A stretch of DNA of 64,000 nt from Clostridia bacterium. GTDB taxonomy: Bacteria; Bacillota; Clostridia; Oscillospirales; CAG-272. Shown in pieces: positions 24,624 through 33,140 of this stretch (the stretch's first letter is position 1; each line of letters starts with the position of its first letter). Location of the stretch: contig JAFVXH010000007.1 in the NCBI GenBank assembly GCA_017501225.1, forward strand, positions 200,365 to 264,364. The letters are read 5' to 3'. The position numbers and the translations under genes were made by a program. The notes beneath the pieces were generated by a model. The model was not told where the DNA came from, ran no database searches, and saw only the letters and a list, made by a program, of their open reading frames with translations.

Positions 24624-25043
24624 ATGTATTCCCGTTCCAAGGACCGTCCGAATGAAGCCGTAAAGGTTCCAAGGCATTACAGCGGTTGCGCCTTCTCCCC
24701 GACGCACAGAGTCCAGCCCATTCCAACGCCGCCGCCCACCAAGATCCCCGCTCCTTCCTGCCGTGAGGAGCCAAAGGAACGCTCCCATACGTCTGCGGAG
24801 GAGCGCTGCGAGGCGCATCCGACGCCACCGCTCCCGATCCCCGCAGCATCCGAGAACGCGCATTGCCAAGACAGCGCACTCCCTGTCAAGGGGCTTTTTG
24901 GAAACCTCGGACTTTCCTTTCCGTTTTCACACGGGATCGGCTTTGACGAGCTCCTGATCCTTGGCGTCATGCTTCTGCTTGCGGGCAGTGAGCAGGAAAG
25001 CGATACGTTGCTCTTTTTGTGTCTGCTTCTGTTTTGCGGCTAA
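24624..25043 (+). CDS. Proline-rich protein with a hydrophobic C-terminus, unknown function
   Basis: 139 residues. The first 95 are Pro/Ser/Cys-rich with no predicted fold. The last 35 (GIGFDELLILGVMLLLAGSEQES then LLFLCLLLFCG) form two short hydrophobic stretches split by an acidic turn, which look like a membrane-seeking tail. The ribosome site GTAGGAGGTGAC fits. Composition of the first part is unusual, but the 12-base gap to the previous gene and the C-terminal pattern argue for a real gene. Confidence 0.6.
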   Translation: MYSRSKDRPNEAVKVPRHYSGCAFSPTHRVQPIPTPPPTKIPAPSCREEPKERSHTSAEERCEAHPTPPLPIPAASENAHCQDSALPVKGLFGNLGLSFPFSHGIGFDELLILGVMLLLAGSEQESDTLLFLCLLLFCG

Positions 25044-25078
25044 AATGCACGACCGCATAGGTTGGGAGAAAATAATAC

Positions 25079-25107
25079 TTGCTTTTTGCGCCAAACTGTG
25101 ATATCAT
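25079..25107 (+). promoter_or_regulatory. Promoter of the vanZ-like gene
   Basis: TTGCTT (25079-25084), 17-base spacer, TATCAT (25102-25107), then about 35 bases to the start codon. Confidence 0.6.
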
Positions 25108-25144
25108 AATCACAAGGAAGATTGGATATCAAAGGAGGGCGCAC

Positions 25145-25663
25145 ATGAAGAAAAAAACGGTTTTGATCTGCTTGCGTGTGCTTCTTTGCATTTTGATCGC
25201 CCTGAACGCAGGCGTCATTCTGTCCTTTTCCTCACAGAACGCCGAAAGCTCCGAGCAGACCAGCATCAAGGTAACGGAGGGCATCGCGCAGACGACCGTG
25301 AAGGATTACGCAAGCAAGCCGCAGGTCGAAAAGGATCGCATCCTGCAAAGCCTGAACGGCACGGTCAGAAAGCTTGCCCATATGGCAGAATTCGCATCTC
25401 TCGGTGCGTTGGTTTTCGCTTTGCTCCTGACCTTTCGGATCAATTTGTGGATCCGATACGGGAGCTCCTTGGGTGCTGTTCTCCTGTTCGCTGTCATCGA
25501 CGAGTGCACCCAGCTGGGCTCTGTCGGTCGTGTGGCAGAATTTGGCGACGTGATCATCGATCTTGCGGGCGCCGTCATTTCCTGCACCTGCATTTTGTCC
25601 GTCATCCTGCTCATTCGTTATTTCAAGCATCGGAAGTCTAAAAAGGGGGTGCCGTCGGCATGA
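25145..25663 (+). CDS. VanZ-family membrane protein
   Basis: 172 residues from ATG at 25145 (AAAGGAGGG upstream). Four membrane helices with VanZ-type signatures: SFSSQNAESS after helix 1, VRKLAHMAEFASLGALVFALL, DECTQLGSVGRVAEFGDVIIDLAG. VanZ-like proteins are widespread in Firmicutes; VanZ itself raises teicoplanin resistance, but most homologues have no known role and this should not be read as resistance. The stop overlaps the next start by four bases. Confidence 0.88.
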   Translation: MKKKTVLICLRVLLCILIALNAGVILSFSSQNAESSEQTSIKVTEGIAQTTVKDYASKPQVEKDRILQSLNGTVRKLAHMAEFASLGALVFALLLTFRINLWIRYGSSLGAVLLFAVIDECTQLGSVGRVAEFGDVIIDLAGAVISCTCILSVILLIRYFKHRKSKKGVPSA

Positions 25664-26421
25664 CCGTTACGTCGTATCAAATCCATTCTCCGCGCCTGCC
25701 GTCTATGCTGATTGCCGTGGCATCGGATCTGCACGGGTGTCCTCACAAGGACGCAGTGGACGCCCTGCAACAGGCACGCCCCGATCTGATCCTGATCCCG
25801 GGAGATCTGATGGAGGATAAAATGCTTGCAGATCCGAGCAGCTCGGGATACGCCTTCTTGCGCGAATGCGTTTCGATCGCTCCCACCTTCTATTCCCTGG
25901 GCAATCACGAGATCGGCTGCTATCACAAGGGAAATCCGTGGCGGCATCCAACCCCGATCCCCCTGAGCGATCAGGCAAGAGAGGAGATCGCAAGGACGGG
26001 AGCCGTTTTGCTGGACAACGACGAGGTGACCTGGAACGGTGTGCGCATCTGCGGACTGACCTCGGGCATCAACGGCAAGGAGAACAAAGCGGACGCCGAG
26101 GTGCTTGCGCGCTTTGCCAAGGGCGACGCTCCGCGCATCCTGCTCTGCCATCATCCCGAGTATTTTTATCCCGATATTGCCAAAACTGATATTGAGCTGA
26201 CGCTCTGCGGACACGCGCACGGAGGACAGTGGTGCTTTTTCGGACGCGGCGTCTATTCCCCGGGACAAGGGATCTTCCCAAAATATACCGCGGGCGTTCT
26301 GGACGGAAGATGCGTCATCAGCCGAGGGCTTGGAAATCACACCCGCATTCCCCGTATTTGCAACCCGTGCGAGCTTCTTCTGATCTCGCTCAATCAAAAA
26401 GCAGAAGAAAACCAAGTGTAA
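25660..26421 (+). CDS. Metallophosphoesterase, YkuE/YaeI-like
   Basis: 253 residues. Dimetal phosphoesterase motifs: VASDLHGC, LIPGDLMED, LGNHEIG, LLCHHPEYF and CGHAHGGQWCFFGRGVYSPGQG. The GHAHGGQ motif followed by Y-x-x-G fits the YkuE/YaeI branch, enzymes acting on UDP-linked or phosphorylated cell-envelope substrates. No signal peptide is present, unlike many family members. ATGA overlap with the VanZ gene implies a two-gene unit. Confidence 0.88.
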   Translation: MTVTSYQIHSPRLPSMLIAVASDLHGCPHKDAVDALQQARPDLILIPGDLMEDKMLADPSSSGYAFLRECVSIAPTFYSLGNHEIGCYHKGNPWRHPTPIPLSDQAREEIARTGAVLLDNDEVTWNGVRICGLTSGINGKENKADAEVLARFAKGDAPRILLCHHPEYFYPDIAKTDIELTLCGHAHGGQWCFFGRGVYSPGQGIFPKYTAGVLDGRCVISRGLGNHTRIPRICNPCELLLISLNQKAEENQV

Positions 26422-26455
26422 AAATCAAGAAAAATAAAAGATAGGAGAAAACGCC

Positions 26456-26764
26456 ATGAAGGTTCTTACCATTACAGCCGAAAACTTCGAGAAGGAAGTA
26501 CTCCAAGCAAAAAAGCCCGTACTGTTGGATTTCTGGGCATCCTGGTGCGGTCCGTGCCGCATGCTCTCCCCCGTTGTGGATGAGATCGCGGAGGAGAACG
26601 ACACGTTTATCGTCGGAAAGGTCAACGTAGACGAGCAGGGTGAGCTTGCGCAGTCCTTCGGAATCATGAGCATTCCCACGCTCATCGTCTTCCGTGACGG
26701 AAAGCCCGTCCGCCAGAGTCTTGGCGTTCAGCCCAAGGAAGCGATCCTTGAGATGCTGAACTGA
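26456..26764 (+). CDS. trxA: Thioredoxin
   Basis: 102 residues with active site WASWCGPCRM and the cis-proline motif SIPTLIVFRDG. Standard length. GATAGGAGAAAACGCC ribosome site. It is 34 bases after the phosphoesterase and followed by a strong terminator, so it may be the last gene of that unit. It reduces protein disulfides with thioredoxin reductase, which is not in the window. Confidence 0.95.
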   Translation: MKVLTITAENFEKEVLQAKKPVLLDFWASWCGPCRMLSPVVDEIAEENDTFIVGKVNVDEQGELAQSFGIMSIPTLIVFRDGKPVRQSLGVQPKEAILEMLN

Positions 26765-26783
26765 TCGGTCAAACAAAAAAACA

Positions 26784-26811
26784 GCCCTCTGCCGCATGGC
26801 AGAGGGCATTT
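26784..26811. terminator. Bidirectional terminator between trxA and the LRR gene
   Basis: GCCCTCTGCC / GGCAGAGGGC perfect stem, loop GCAT, with ATTTTC after it on plus and TGTTTTTTTG after it on minus. Confidence 0.88.
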
Positions 26812-26837
26812 TCTATGCTATTTTAATGGAATCGAGC

Positions 26838-28466
26838 TCAGTTGTCGGATCCCGTTTCGTTTTTCTCCTCCGCCGTCTGTTCTGCGGAATCGGCATCGGC
26901 ACTCTGTTCCCAGATCGCTCCGATCGCCGAGAAGATATTCTTGCGGACGGGGCGGACCGAATGCTGACGGTTTCTCTTTTTGGTGCGGGACAGACGTCGG
27001 CGGATCTCCGCGCGCAGCTCACGGCGACGCTCGATCGGCGTATTCTCGTCAGTCATTTCCTCAAACAGACACGCAATCTGAAGCTCGCTGTACAGAATGA
27101 CCTGCGTCTGCTCGGCAATTCCCCACGTTTCGGCACGCGCTCTGAAAAATTTGGTCTTATCTGCGATGACCATTACCTCGAGCGCGGAGCATCCCTCAAA
27201 GGCACCGTGACCGACCGATACGCTTCCGTCGGGCAAAAGCACCGTAACCAGGGACGTGCAATCCGAAAAGGCGTGATCCTTGATCGTCTTCAGTGTCGGG
27301 GGCAGCGTCACCGTATGCAGTGCGTGGCAATCGGCAAACGCCCGCTCCTCGATCACCTGCAGGGACTCGGGAATGTGTACCCGACGCAAGGAAACACAGC
27401 GCGAAAAGGCGGATTTTCCGATCTTTTGAACCGTGTCGGGCAATTGAATGGCATCAAGAGCGAAGCAAGAGGAAAACACCTCCTCGGGCAAAATCGTCAG
27501 GGACGCCTTCAGCTCCACTTGCGCCAAAGACTCACAAAAAGCGAACGCCTGACGGTCGATCTCCTCCACGGTTTCGGGAACGGAGATCCGCGCAAGTGAG
27601 GAGCATCCCGCGAAGGCGCCGCCGGCGATGCGACGAAGACCGGTAGGCAGATTGACGTGCTCCAGCTTTTTGCACGCGCAGAAGGAATGGATTCCAATAT
27701 GCGTGATTCCTTCGGGGAGAACGGCCTCCCGTAAATTTTCACAGCAGGCAAAGGCGTAATCGCCGATGAAGCTCACCAAAGGCGGTACTGTAATCGACGT
27801 CAGCGAATCACACTCACAAAACGCGCCGCTTCCGATATAAGTCACACCTTCCGGAAGACGGATCTCACAAAGCGAGGGACATTTTCCAAACGCGTATCTA
27901 CCCACGGTCTTGATCCCCTGCGGCAAATCCACGCGGCGCAAGGACGGGCAGTTGAACAGCAGGCTGTGTCGGATCGCTGTGATCCCCTCGGGAATCGCCA
28001 GCTCCTCCAACGCCTCACATCCGCAAAAGGCGTGCGCACCAAGGCTGTGCAGCCCCTGCGGAAGCACGGCGGTACGCAAGGACAGACATCCGCGGAAGCA
28101 ACCGTCGCCAATGGCGGTGACGCTGCGCGGAAGGATCGCGCTGCTCAGCGTCCGGCAATCCCGGAACGCCTCCTTTCCGATCTCGCGAAGTCCGGCGGGA
28201 AAAGAAACCGAACGCAGATTTTTGCAGCCGCGGAAGGCGTTTTCTTCAATCACGGATACGTTTTTCCCGATCACAACATCAAGAAGCGTCGTATTTCCGC
28301 GGAAGGCTCCCTCGGAAATGAGCGTGACAGAATCGGGAATGACGACCTCGGTCGCCTTCCCGTAATAACGAATGAACTCGCCGTTGCGAATTTCACTGTT
28401 TCGATATAATTCGTTTCCTTTGCCATCTCGCGCGTTGCGGGACGGTCCCGGGGACGCTTGTTTCAT
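26838..28466 (-). CDS. BspA-type leucine-rich-repeat protein (LRR_5), cytoplasmic
   Basis: 542 residues. About sixteen 23-residue repeats of the form I-x-x-x-AF-x-x-C-x-x-L-x-x-V-x-L-P-x-x-L-x-x-I (for example VIEENAFRGCKNLRSVSFP, IGKEAFRDCRTLSSAILP, IGKSAFSRCVSLRRVHIP) cover residues about 30-430. BspA-type repeats are mostly found in secreted adhesins, but here there is no signal peptide, membrane segment or cell-wall anchor. The C-terminal 110 residues are basic and acidic without repeats. It begins 26 bases after hprK, so it is probably co-transcribed with it. Confidence 0.88.
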   Translation of the reverse strand: MKQASPGPSRNARDGKGNELYRNSEIRNGEFIRYYGKATEVVIPDSVTLISEGAFRGNTTLLDVVIGKNVSVIEENAFRGCKNLRSVSFPAGLREIGKEAFRDCRTLSSAILPRSVTAIGDGCFRGCLSLRTAVLPQGLHSLGAHAFCGCEALEELAIPEGITAIRHSLLFNCPSLRRVDLPQGIKTVGRYAFGKCPSLCEIRLPEGVTYIGSGAFCECDSLTSITVPPLVSFIGDYAFACCENLREAVLPEGITHIGIHSFCACKKLEHVNLPTGLRRIAGGAFAGCSSLARISVPETVEEIDRQAFAFCESLAQVELKASLTILPEEVFSSCFALDAIQLPDTVQKIGKSAFSRCVSLRRVHIPESLQVIEERAFADCHALHTVTLPPTLKTIKDHAFSDCTSLVTVLLPDGSVSVGHGAFEGCSALEVMVIADKTKFFRARAETWGIAEQTQVILYSELQIACLFEEMTDENTPIERRRELRAEIRRRLSRTKKRNRQHSVRPVRKNIFSAIGAIWEQSADADSAEQTAEEKNETGSDN

Positions 28467-28492
28467 CGCATACCGCTCCTTCCGTTTTCGTA

Positions 28493-29428
28493 TCAGGACT
28501 CGATCCCCATCTGCTGCATCAGCCTTTTGTTCAGCTCCTCGGCGGTGTTGTAGCCCATGCGCTTCTGGCGATTGTTCATTGCGGCGATCTCCAGAATAAT
28601 GGCAAGGTTACGGCCGGGACGGACGGGGACGGTGATGGACGGGACGTCAATGCCCAGAATATTGGTCTTTTCCTCATCCATGCCAAGGCGATCGTACATC
28701 TTGCCCTCTACCCAGTTTTCCAGCTGGATGGCAAGATCGATCCTCTCGGTATCCTTGACAGCACCCATACCGAACAGACGGCGGACGTCCACGATGCCGA
28801 TGCCGCGAAGCTCCACGTAGTGACGGATCATCTCGGGAGCGGCACCGACCAGCGTTCTGTCGGATACGCGCTTGATCTCCACAGCATCGTCCGCGATCAG
28901 ACGGTGTCCGCGCTTGAGCAGCTCAATCGCGGTTTCACTCTTACCGATCCCGCTATCTCCCAGAAGCAAAAGTCCCTCGCCGTACACCTCCACAAGGCAG
29001 CCGTGTCTGGTGACGCGGGGAGCAAGATGGAGGTTCAGTGTGGAGATCAGGTTTGCCATGATCGCGCTGGTGGTGGCGCTTGTGCGCAGCACGGGAACAC
29101 CGCGCAGGCGCGCGCGTTCAATAACGCAATCGTCGACCGTCAGAGAGGTCGTATACAGAATGGCAACGGGCTTTGCGTCCACCAGCCTCTGCAGCATCAC
29201 GCGCTTGGTGCTGGGCACAAGAGAATCCAGGTATCTTGTTTCCGCTTTGCCGATCAGCTGGATCCGCTCGGGTTCAAATACGTCGTAAAAGCCCGCAAGC
29301 GCAAGCCCCGGACGGTTGACCTCGGGGGACGTGATCTGTACCTGTTCAAAATTCTCGGGCTCCACAAGCACCTCAAAGTGCATCTCCTGCACCAGCTTGG
29401 AAAGTGGGATGTGATAAACCTGCTTCAT
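28493..29428 (-). CDS. hprK: HPr kinase/phosphorylase
   Basis: 311 residues. N-terminal domain beginning MKQVYHIPLSKLVQEM, then Walker A LGDSGIGKSETAIEL, catalytic HRLIADDAVEI, and the family signature ELRGIGIVDVRRLFG with the C-terminal VRPGRNLAIILEIAAMN. It phosphorylates Ser46 of HPr and drives CcpA-type catabolite repression in low-GC Gram-positives. Full length. HPr and CcpA are not in the window. Confidence 0.95.
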   Translation of the reverse strand: MKQVYHIPLSKLVQEMHFEVLVEPENFEQVQITSPEVNRPGLALAGFYDVFEPERIQLIGKAETRYLDSLVPSTKRVMLQRLVDAKPVAILYTTSLTVDDCVIERARLRGVPVLRTSATTSAIMANLISTLNLHLAPRVTRHGCLVEVYGEGLLLLGDSGIGKSETAIELLKRGHRLIADDAVEIKRVSDRTLVGAAPEMIRHYVELRGIGIVDVRRLFGMGAVKDTERIDLAIQLENWVEGKMYDRLGMDEEKTNILGIDVPSITVPVRPGRNLAIILEIAAMNNRQKRMGYNTAEELNKRLMQQMGIES

Positions 29429-29618
29429 TCCGTTACACCTCGCTCGTTTCGTTTTTTCATACCGTGTAAGAAAAAATCCTCTTGGCTTATTCTACCATAA
29501 AAAGTGCGAATTGAAAATACCTTTTTGAAAATTTCGTTTCATTTTTATTCGATATTCATAAAAAAGACACAAGTATCCTGTATAATAGAGACGTGAGTAT
29601 CACTTGGAGGATAAAACA

Positions 29619-30644
29619 ATGAGAATTTGGAAGCGTGCGCTTGCCGTTCTGCTTGCGCTGTTTTGCCTGATATCGGTGCTGTGCGCCTGCGGAAACGAAA
29701 GGCAGGAGCAGAAGGTCATCGGAACCTGTGCCGGCTTTGACGTGCTGTACGAGGAATTGCGCTATCTGACGCTGACCTACAAGGACATTTTTGAGGACAC
29801 CTACGGAGAGGGCATCTGGGATAATCCCGAAACCGCCGAGAAGTACCGTGCGGAGCTCGAGGAAACGGTGTTCCGCCTGATCCTGAACAATTACGCCGCA
29901 CTGCGTGCCTGCCAGCACTATATGGGCGAGGAGGAAACTAAGAAGGCAATGAAGGATCAGGATATCCGCGCCTCGGTCGACGCCCAGATCCAGGAGGTCA
30001 AGCAGAGCTACGGCAGCAAGGGGGCATTCAAGGATGCGATGAAGGAAAACCACCTGACCGAGCATTTCTGGCGCTTTACCCTGACTGTAGCACAGCTGGA
30101 AAACGAGCTTTACTACGTCCTGACCGACGACTTAGGGCTTATCGAAAAGGATCACGAGGCATTCTACAATTGGCTCCGTGACGGAAACAGCGTCTACGTT
30201 CAGCACATCTTCGTGGAAAACAACAAGGGCGAGGACAAGGAGGCAAACAGACAAAAGGCAGAGCAGATCCGCGATACGCTGATCTCCTCGGCAGATCCCG
30301 CGGCGCTGGTGCTGACCCTTGCAAACGACTCCAACACGGACGAGGATTACTACAACGTCGATCCTTACTACATCGTGCGCGACGTCTACACCGAGGAGGT
30401 CGAGGAGGCTGCATTCTCGCTCTCGGGCATCGGCAGCGTCAGTGACGTCGTCGAGGTGGAAACCGGCTTTTACGTTTTGGTTCAGGTCGCGGACGAGGAA
30501 CCGACTCTGCTTTCCAAGACCCCCAGCCTGCTCTATTCCTACCAGTGGGCAAAGCTGGAGGCGATCATCGAGGGATTTAAATCCGAAATTCAGCTTGAGC
30601 TTAACGAATACGGCAAGAGCATCGATCTGCTTGCCATTCGCTGA
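29619..30644 (+). CDS. PrsA/SurA-like peptidyl-prolyl isomerase lipoprotein
   Basis: 341 residues from ATG at 29619, after TTGGAGG. Lipoprotein signal MRIWKRALAVLLALF...VLCAC places the mature N-terminal cysteine at about residue 27. A helical chaperone region (40-190) is followed by a rotamase-type segment (VYVQHIFVENNKGEDKEANRQK, then FSLSGIGSVSDVVEVETGFYVLV) as in parvulins. The fold fits extracytoplasmic foldases such as PrsA; the catalytic part is short and divergent, so activity is uncertain. A TATAAT box lies at 29581-29586. The next gene follows by 40 bases. Confidence 0.78.
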   Translation: MRIWKRALAVLLALFCLISVLCACGNERQEQKVIGTCAGFDVLYEELRYLTLTYKDIFEDTYGEGIWDNPETAEKYRAELEETVFRLILNNYAALRACQHYMGEEETKKAMKDQDIRASVDAQIQEVKQSYGSKGAFKDAMKENHLTEHFWRFTLTVAQLENELYYVLTDDLGLIEKDHEAFYNWLRDGNSVYVQHIFVENNKGEDKEANRQKAEQIRDTLISSADPAALVLTLANDSNTDEDYYNVDPYYIVRDVYTEEVEEAAFSLSGIGSVSDVVEVETGFYVLVQVADEEPTLLSKTPSLLYSYQWAKLEAIIEGFKSEIQLELNEYGKSIDLLAIR

Positions 30645-30684
30645 ACACATCGGCAGACCGTAAGGAAAGGAAGGAGGAATTGCA

Positions 30685-31632
30685 TTGTCAAGATTTCATC
30701 GGCGACATCACCCCCGTCATCAAACAGGCAAAAAGCTGCCACCGTGGGCAATCCTTCTCATCTGTGCGGGGGCGGCGATCCTGGTCACGGTTCTGATCGG
30801 CAACCTTTTGCGGCTTTGGCTGGATGATGAAACCTATCATTCCTTAACCGACCAAAAGCCGCCTGCCACCACCGAGGAGCCGTACGTATCGAACGTCCCG
30901 CGGCTGAACGCCTATCCCTTCTCGGTTGGGAGCGATCTGACCGAGGCGGCATCCAAGCGTCAGCTTTCCCTTTCCATCAACAATCCCGCAGGAGAGATCT
31001 GCTACCGATCCCCCGTGGCGGACTTTCAGGGGCGCGCGCGTCAAGGCGCCGAATCCCTTACCGAGGCAATGGGTGCTCTGAACGCATACGGCACGTACGT
31101 CAGCGGCGTGTATTATCCCCAAGGCTTTGAGCACGCAGATCCCAATCTGCGCTACGCTGCGGCGGTGGAGGACAGTGCGATCCTGCGCGAATATCTGCAA
31201 ATGGGGGGACGTGAGATCCTTTTGATCGGGCTGCCCTTTGCAAGCGAGGGTCTGGACTCCATCCTCTCCTATCTGAGGACCGTTCGGGACGCGATCGGCA
31301 ATTCTCCTTTGGGAGTCGCAGTCACGCCCTCCGTCATTGAGGGGGCATACGGCAATCTGGTCCTTGAGGAGCTGCTGGGCATCTGCGATTTTTGCGCGCT
31401 GGATCTGACGGGCGCGCAGCTGACCGATGAAACGGTAAACGAGATCGGCATCTGCATCGGCGTTCGCGACACCGTTCACGCGCTGGATTTTTACACCAAG
31501 CAGTATGACATGCGCCTGATCGTCACAGAGGAGCAGACACTGTTTGTCGATACCCTCCGCCTTCTGATGGTTTCCAATTTCCAGGTTCTTACCGCACAAA
31601 AGACAGAGGAGCCACCCGCACCGGAGCAATAA
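30685..31632 (+). CDS. Membrane-anchored extracytoplasmic protein of unknown function
   Basis: 315 residues from a TTG start at 30685 with an AAGGAAGGAGG site. A basic head rich in His and Arg (SRFHRRHHPRHQTGKK) precedes one membrane helix (about 22-45); the rest lies outside the cell. The outer part has barrel-like alternation (RQLSLSINN, GTYVSGVYYPQGF, REILLIGLPF, LGVAVTPSVI, CDFCALDLTG, MRLIVTEEQ), suggesting a TIM-barrel fold related to putative glycosidases, but no catalytic residues can be assigned. Probably co-transcribed with the upstream PrsA-like lipoprotein; a terminator follows. Confidence 0.65.
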   Translation: MSRFHRRHHPRHQTGKKLPPWAILLICAGAAILVTVLIGNLLRLWLDDETYHSLTDQKPPATTEEPYVSNVPRLNAYPFSVGSDLTEAASKRQLSLSINNPAGEICYRSPVADFQGRARQGAESLTEAMGALNAYGTYVSGVYYPQGFEHADPNLRYAAAVEDSAILREYLQMGGREILLIGLPFASEGLDSILSYLRTVRDAIGNSPLGVAVTPSVIEGAYGNLVLEELLGICDFCALDLTGAQLTDETVNEIGICIGVRDTVHALDFYTKQYDMRLIVTEEQTLFVDTLRLLMVSNFQVLTAQKTEEPPAPEQ

Positions 31633-31643
31633 CGGAATCGCTT

Positions 31644-31688
31644 GACGGGAGCGCAAGATCACTTGCGCTCCCGTCCTTTTTGCTTTTT
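31644..31688 (+). terminator. Intrinsic terminator
   Basis: GACGGGAGCGCAAG / CTTGCGCTCCCGTC perfect 14-bp stem, loop ATCA, followed by CTTTTTGCTTTTT. Confidence 0.92.
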
Positions 31689-31709
31689 GCCAATATTTGC
31701 GCATAGATG

Positions 31710-31738
31710 TTGACTTTTTAGAAAAAATATGATAGAAT
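31710..31738 (+). promoter_or_regulatory. Promoter of the DUF512-der-obg-recG gene run
   Basis: TTGACT (31710-31715), 17-base spacer, TAGAAT (31733-31738), 50 bases before the DUF512 gene. Confidence 0.7.
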
Positions 31739-31788
31739 AAGATGTTAAATTGGGTTCGTATCGACGTTTTCAGAAAGGAGTGGAACAA

Positions 31789-33102
31789 ATGGTCTGTATC
31801 ACCGCTGTCGCACGGGACAGTCACGCCGCGCGCGCAGGGATCACCTCGGGCGATTACCTGATCTCGATCAACTCACACCCGATCCGCGACGTTTTGGACT
31901 ACCGCTTCTATCTGACCGAGCGCAGGATCAGCCTGCAATTGCGCCGTGGCGAGGAGGACTACACCGTTCTCATCCAAAAGGGAGAATACGAGGATATCGG
32001 GCTGGAATTCGAAACGCCCCTGATGGATCGCAAGCATTCCTGCGCAAACAAATGCGTTTTCTGCTTTGTCGATCAGCTTCCCAAGGGCATGCGCAAATCC
32101 CTTTACTTCAAGGACGATGACGACAGACTTTCCTTCCTGCACGGCAACTACGTCACACTGACCAATCTGACGGATGCCGACATCGACCGTCTGATCACCA
32201 TGCACATCTCCCCCATCAACGTGTCGGTCCATACCACCAACCCCGAGCTGCGTGTCAAAATGATGAAAAACAAGCGCGCGGGAAAGGTGCTCTCTTATCT
32301 GGATCAATTGGCCGCCGCAGGCATCTCGCTTTGCACGCAGATCGTGCTTTGCAAGGGTTTGAACGACCGCGAGGAGCTGACAAGATCCATGCAGGATCTC
32401 GTTCGCCTCTACCCTGCCCTGCGCTCCTGCGCCATCGTACCCGTGGGGCTGACCAAGCATCGGGAGGGTCTGTACCCCTTAGAGGCATTCTCCCGCGAGG
32501 ATGCCGCTGCGGTCATTGCGCAGGTGAACGCCTTTGGCGAGGAGTGCCTGAAAAAATTCGGCACGCGCCTCTTTTACTGTGCCGACGAATTTTATCTGCG
32601 CGCTGATCTTCCTATGCCAAGTCAAGACTACTACGAGGATTACTCCCAGATTGAGAACGGCGTGGGAATGATCACCTCCCTCTCGGATGAATTTGCGGAC
32701 GAGCTGGAGGAGCTTCCGCAGCTGTTGCAGGATTTTACCGCCCCGCGCACCGTTTCGGTCGCGACGGGCGTTGCCGCATACGGGCATATCCGCGCGCTTT
32801 GCGAGGAGCTGGAGCGTCGCGTCCCCGGCTTGAAGATTTACGTCTATTGCATCGAAAACCGCTTCTTCGGGGAAAGCGTCACCGTAGCGGGACTTCTGAC
32901 TGGGAAGGACGTGTGCGAGCAGCTGACGGGCAAGCCCTTGGGAGAATTGCTCCTCTATCCTGCCGCTATGCTGCGCGCGGACGAGGAGATATTCCTCGAC
33001 GACATGACGCCCGCACAGCTCTCCGATTCGCTTGGCGGAATCCCCGTTGCCCCCGGTCCCAACGACGGTGCGGCGCTTCTTCACTCCCTCCTGGGAGTCT
33101 GA
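31789..33102 (+). CDS. DUF512 protein with PDZ and radical-SAM-like parts
   Basis: 437 residues from ATG at 31789 (AAAGGAG upstream; the ATG at 31750 lacks a site). A PDZ-like N-terminus (ITAVARDSHAARAGITSGDYLISIN) leads into a radical-SAM-type cysteine motif CANKCVFCFVDQ and a barrel (VSVHTTNPELRVKMM, TQIVLCKGLNDREELTRSM), then the DUF512 C-terminal region. The family sits immediately upstream of der in many clostridia, as here. An Fe-S cluster in the C-x3-C-x2-C site is expected from the motif; the reaction is unknown. Confidence 0.88.
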   Translation: MVCITAVARDSHAARAGITSGDYLISINSHPIRDVLDYRFYLTERRISLQLRRGEEDYTVLIQKGEYEDIGLEFETPLMDRKHSCANKCVFCFVDQLPKGMRKSLYFKDDDDRLSFLHGNYVTLTNLTDADIDRLITMHISPINVSVHTTNPELRVKMMKNKRAGKVLSYLDQLAAAGISLCTQIVLCKGLNDREELTRSMQDLVRLYPALRSCAIVPVGLTKHREGLYPLEAFSREDAAAVIAQVNAFGEECLKKFGTRLFYCADEFYLRADLPMPSQDYYEDYSQIENGVGMITSLSDEFADELEELPQLLQDFTAPRTVSVATGVAAYGHIRALCEELERRVPGLKIYVYCIENRFFGESVTVAGLLTGKDVCEQLTGKPLGELLLYPAAMLRADEEIFLDDMTPAQLSDSLGGIPVAPGPNDGAALLHSLLGV

Positions 33103-33140
33103 TCACATCACGGAGCTTTTCCGTAAAGAAAGGATTACTC

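Noticed and set aside
25145..25663. Glycopeptide resistance by VanZ
   Set aside because: VanZ-family proteins are widespread; there is no vanA/B/H/X gene in the window, so no resistance claim is made.
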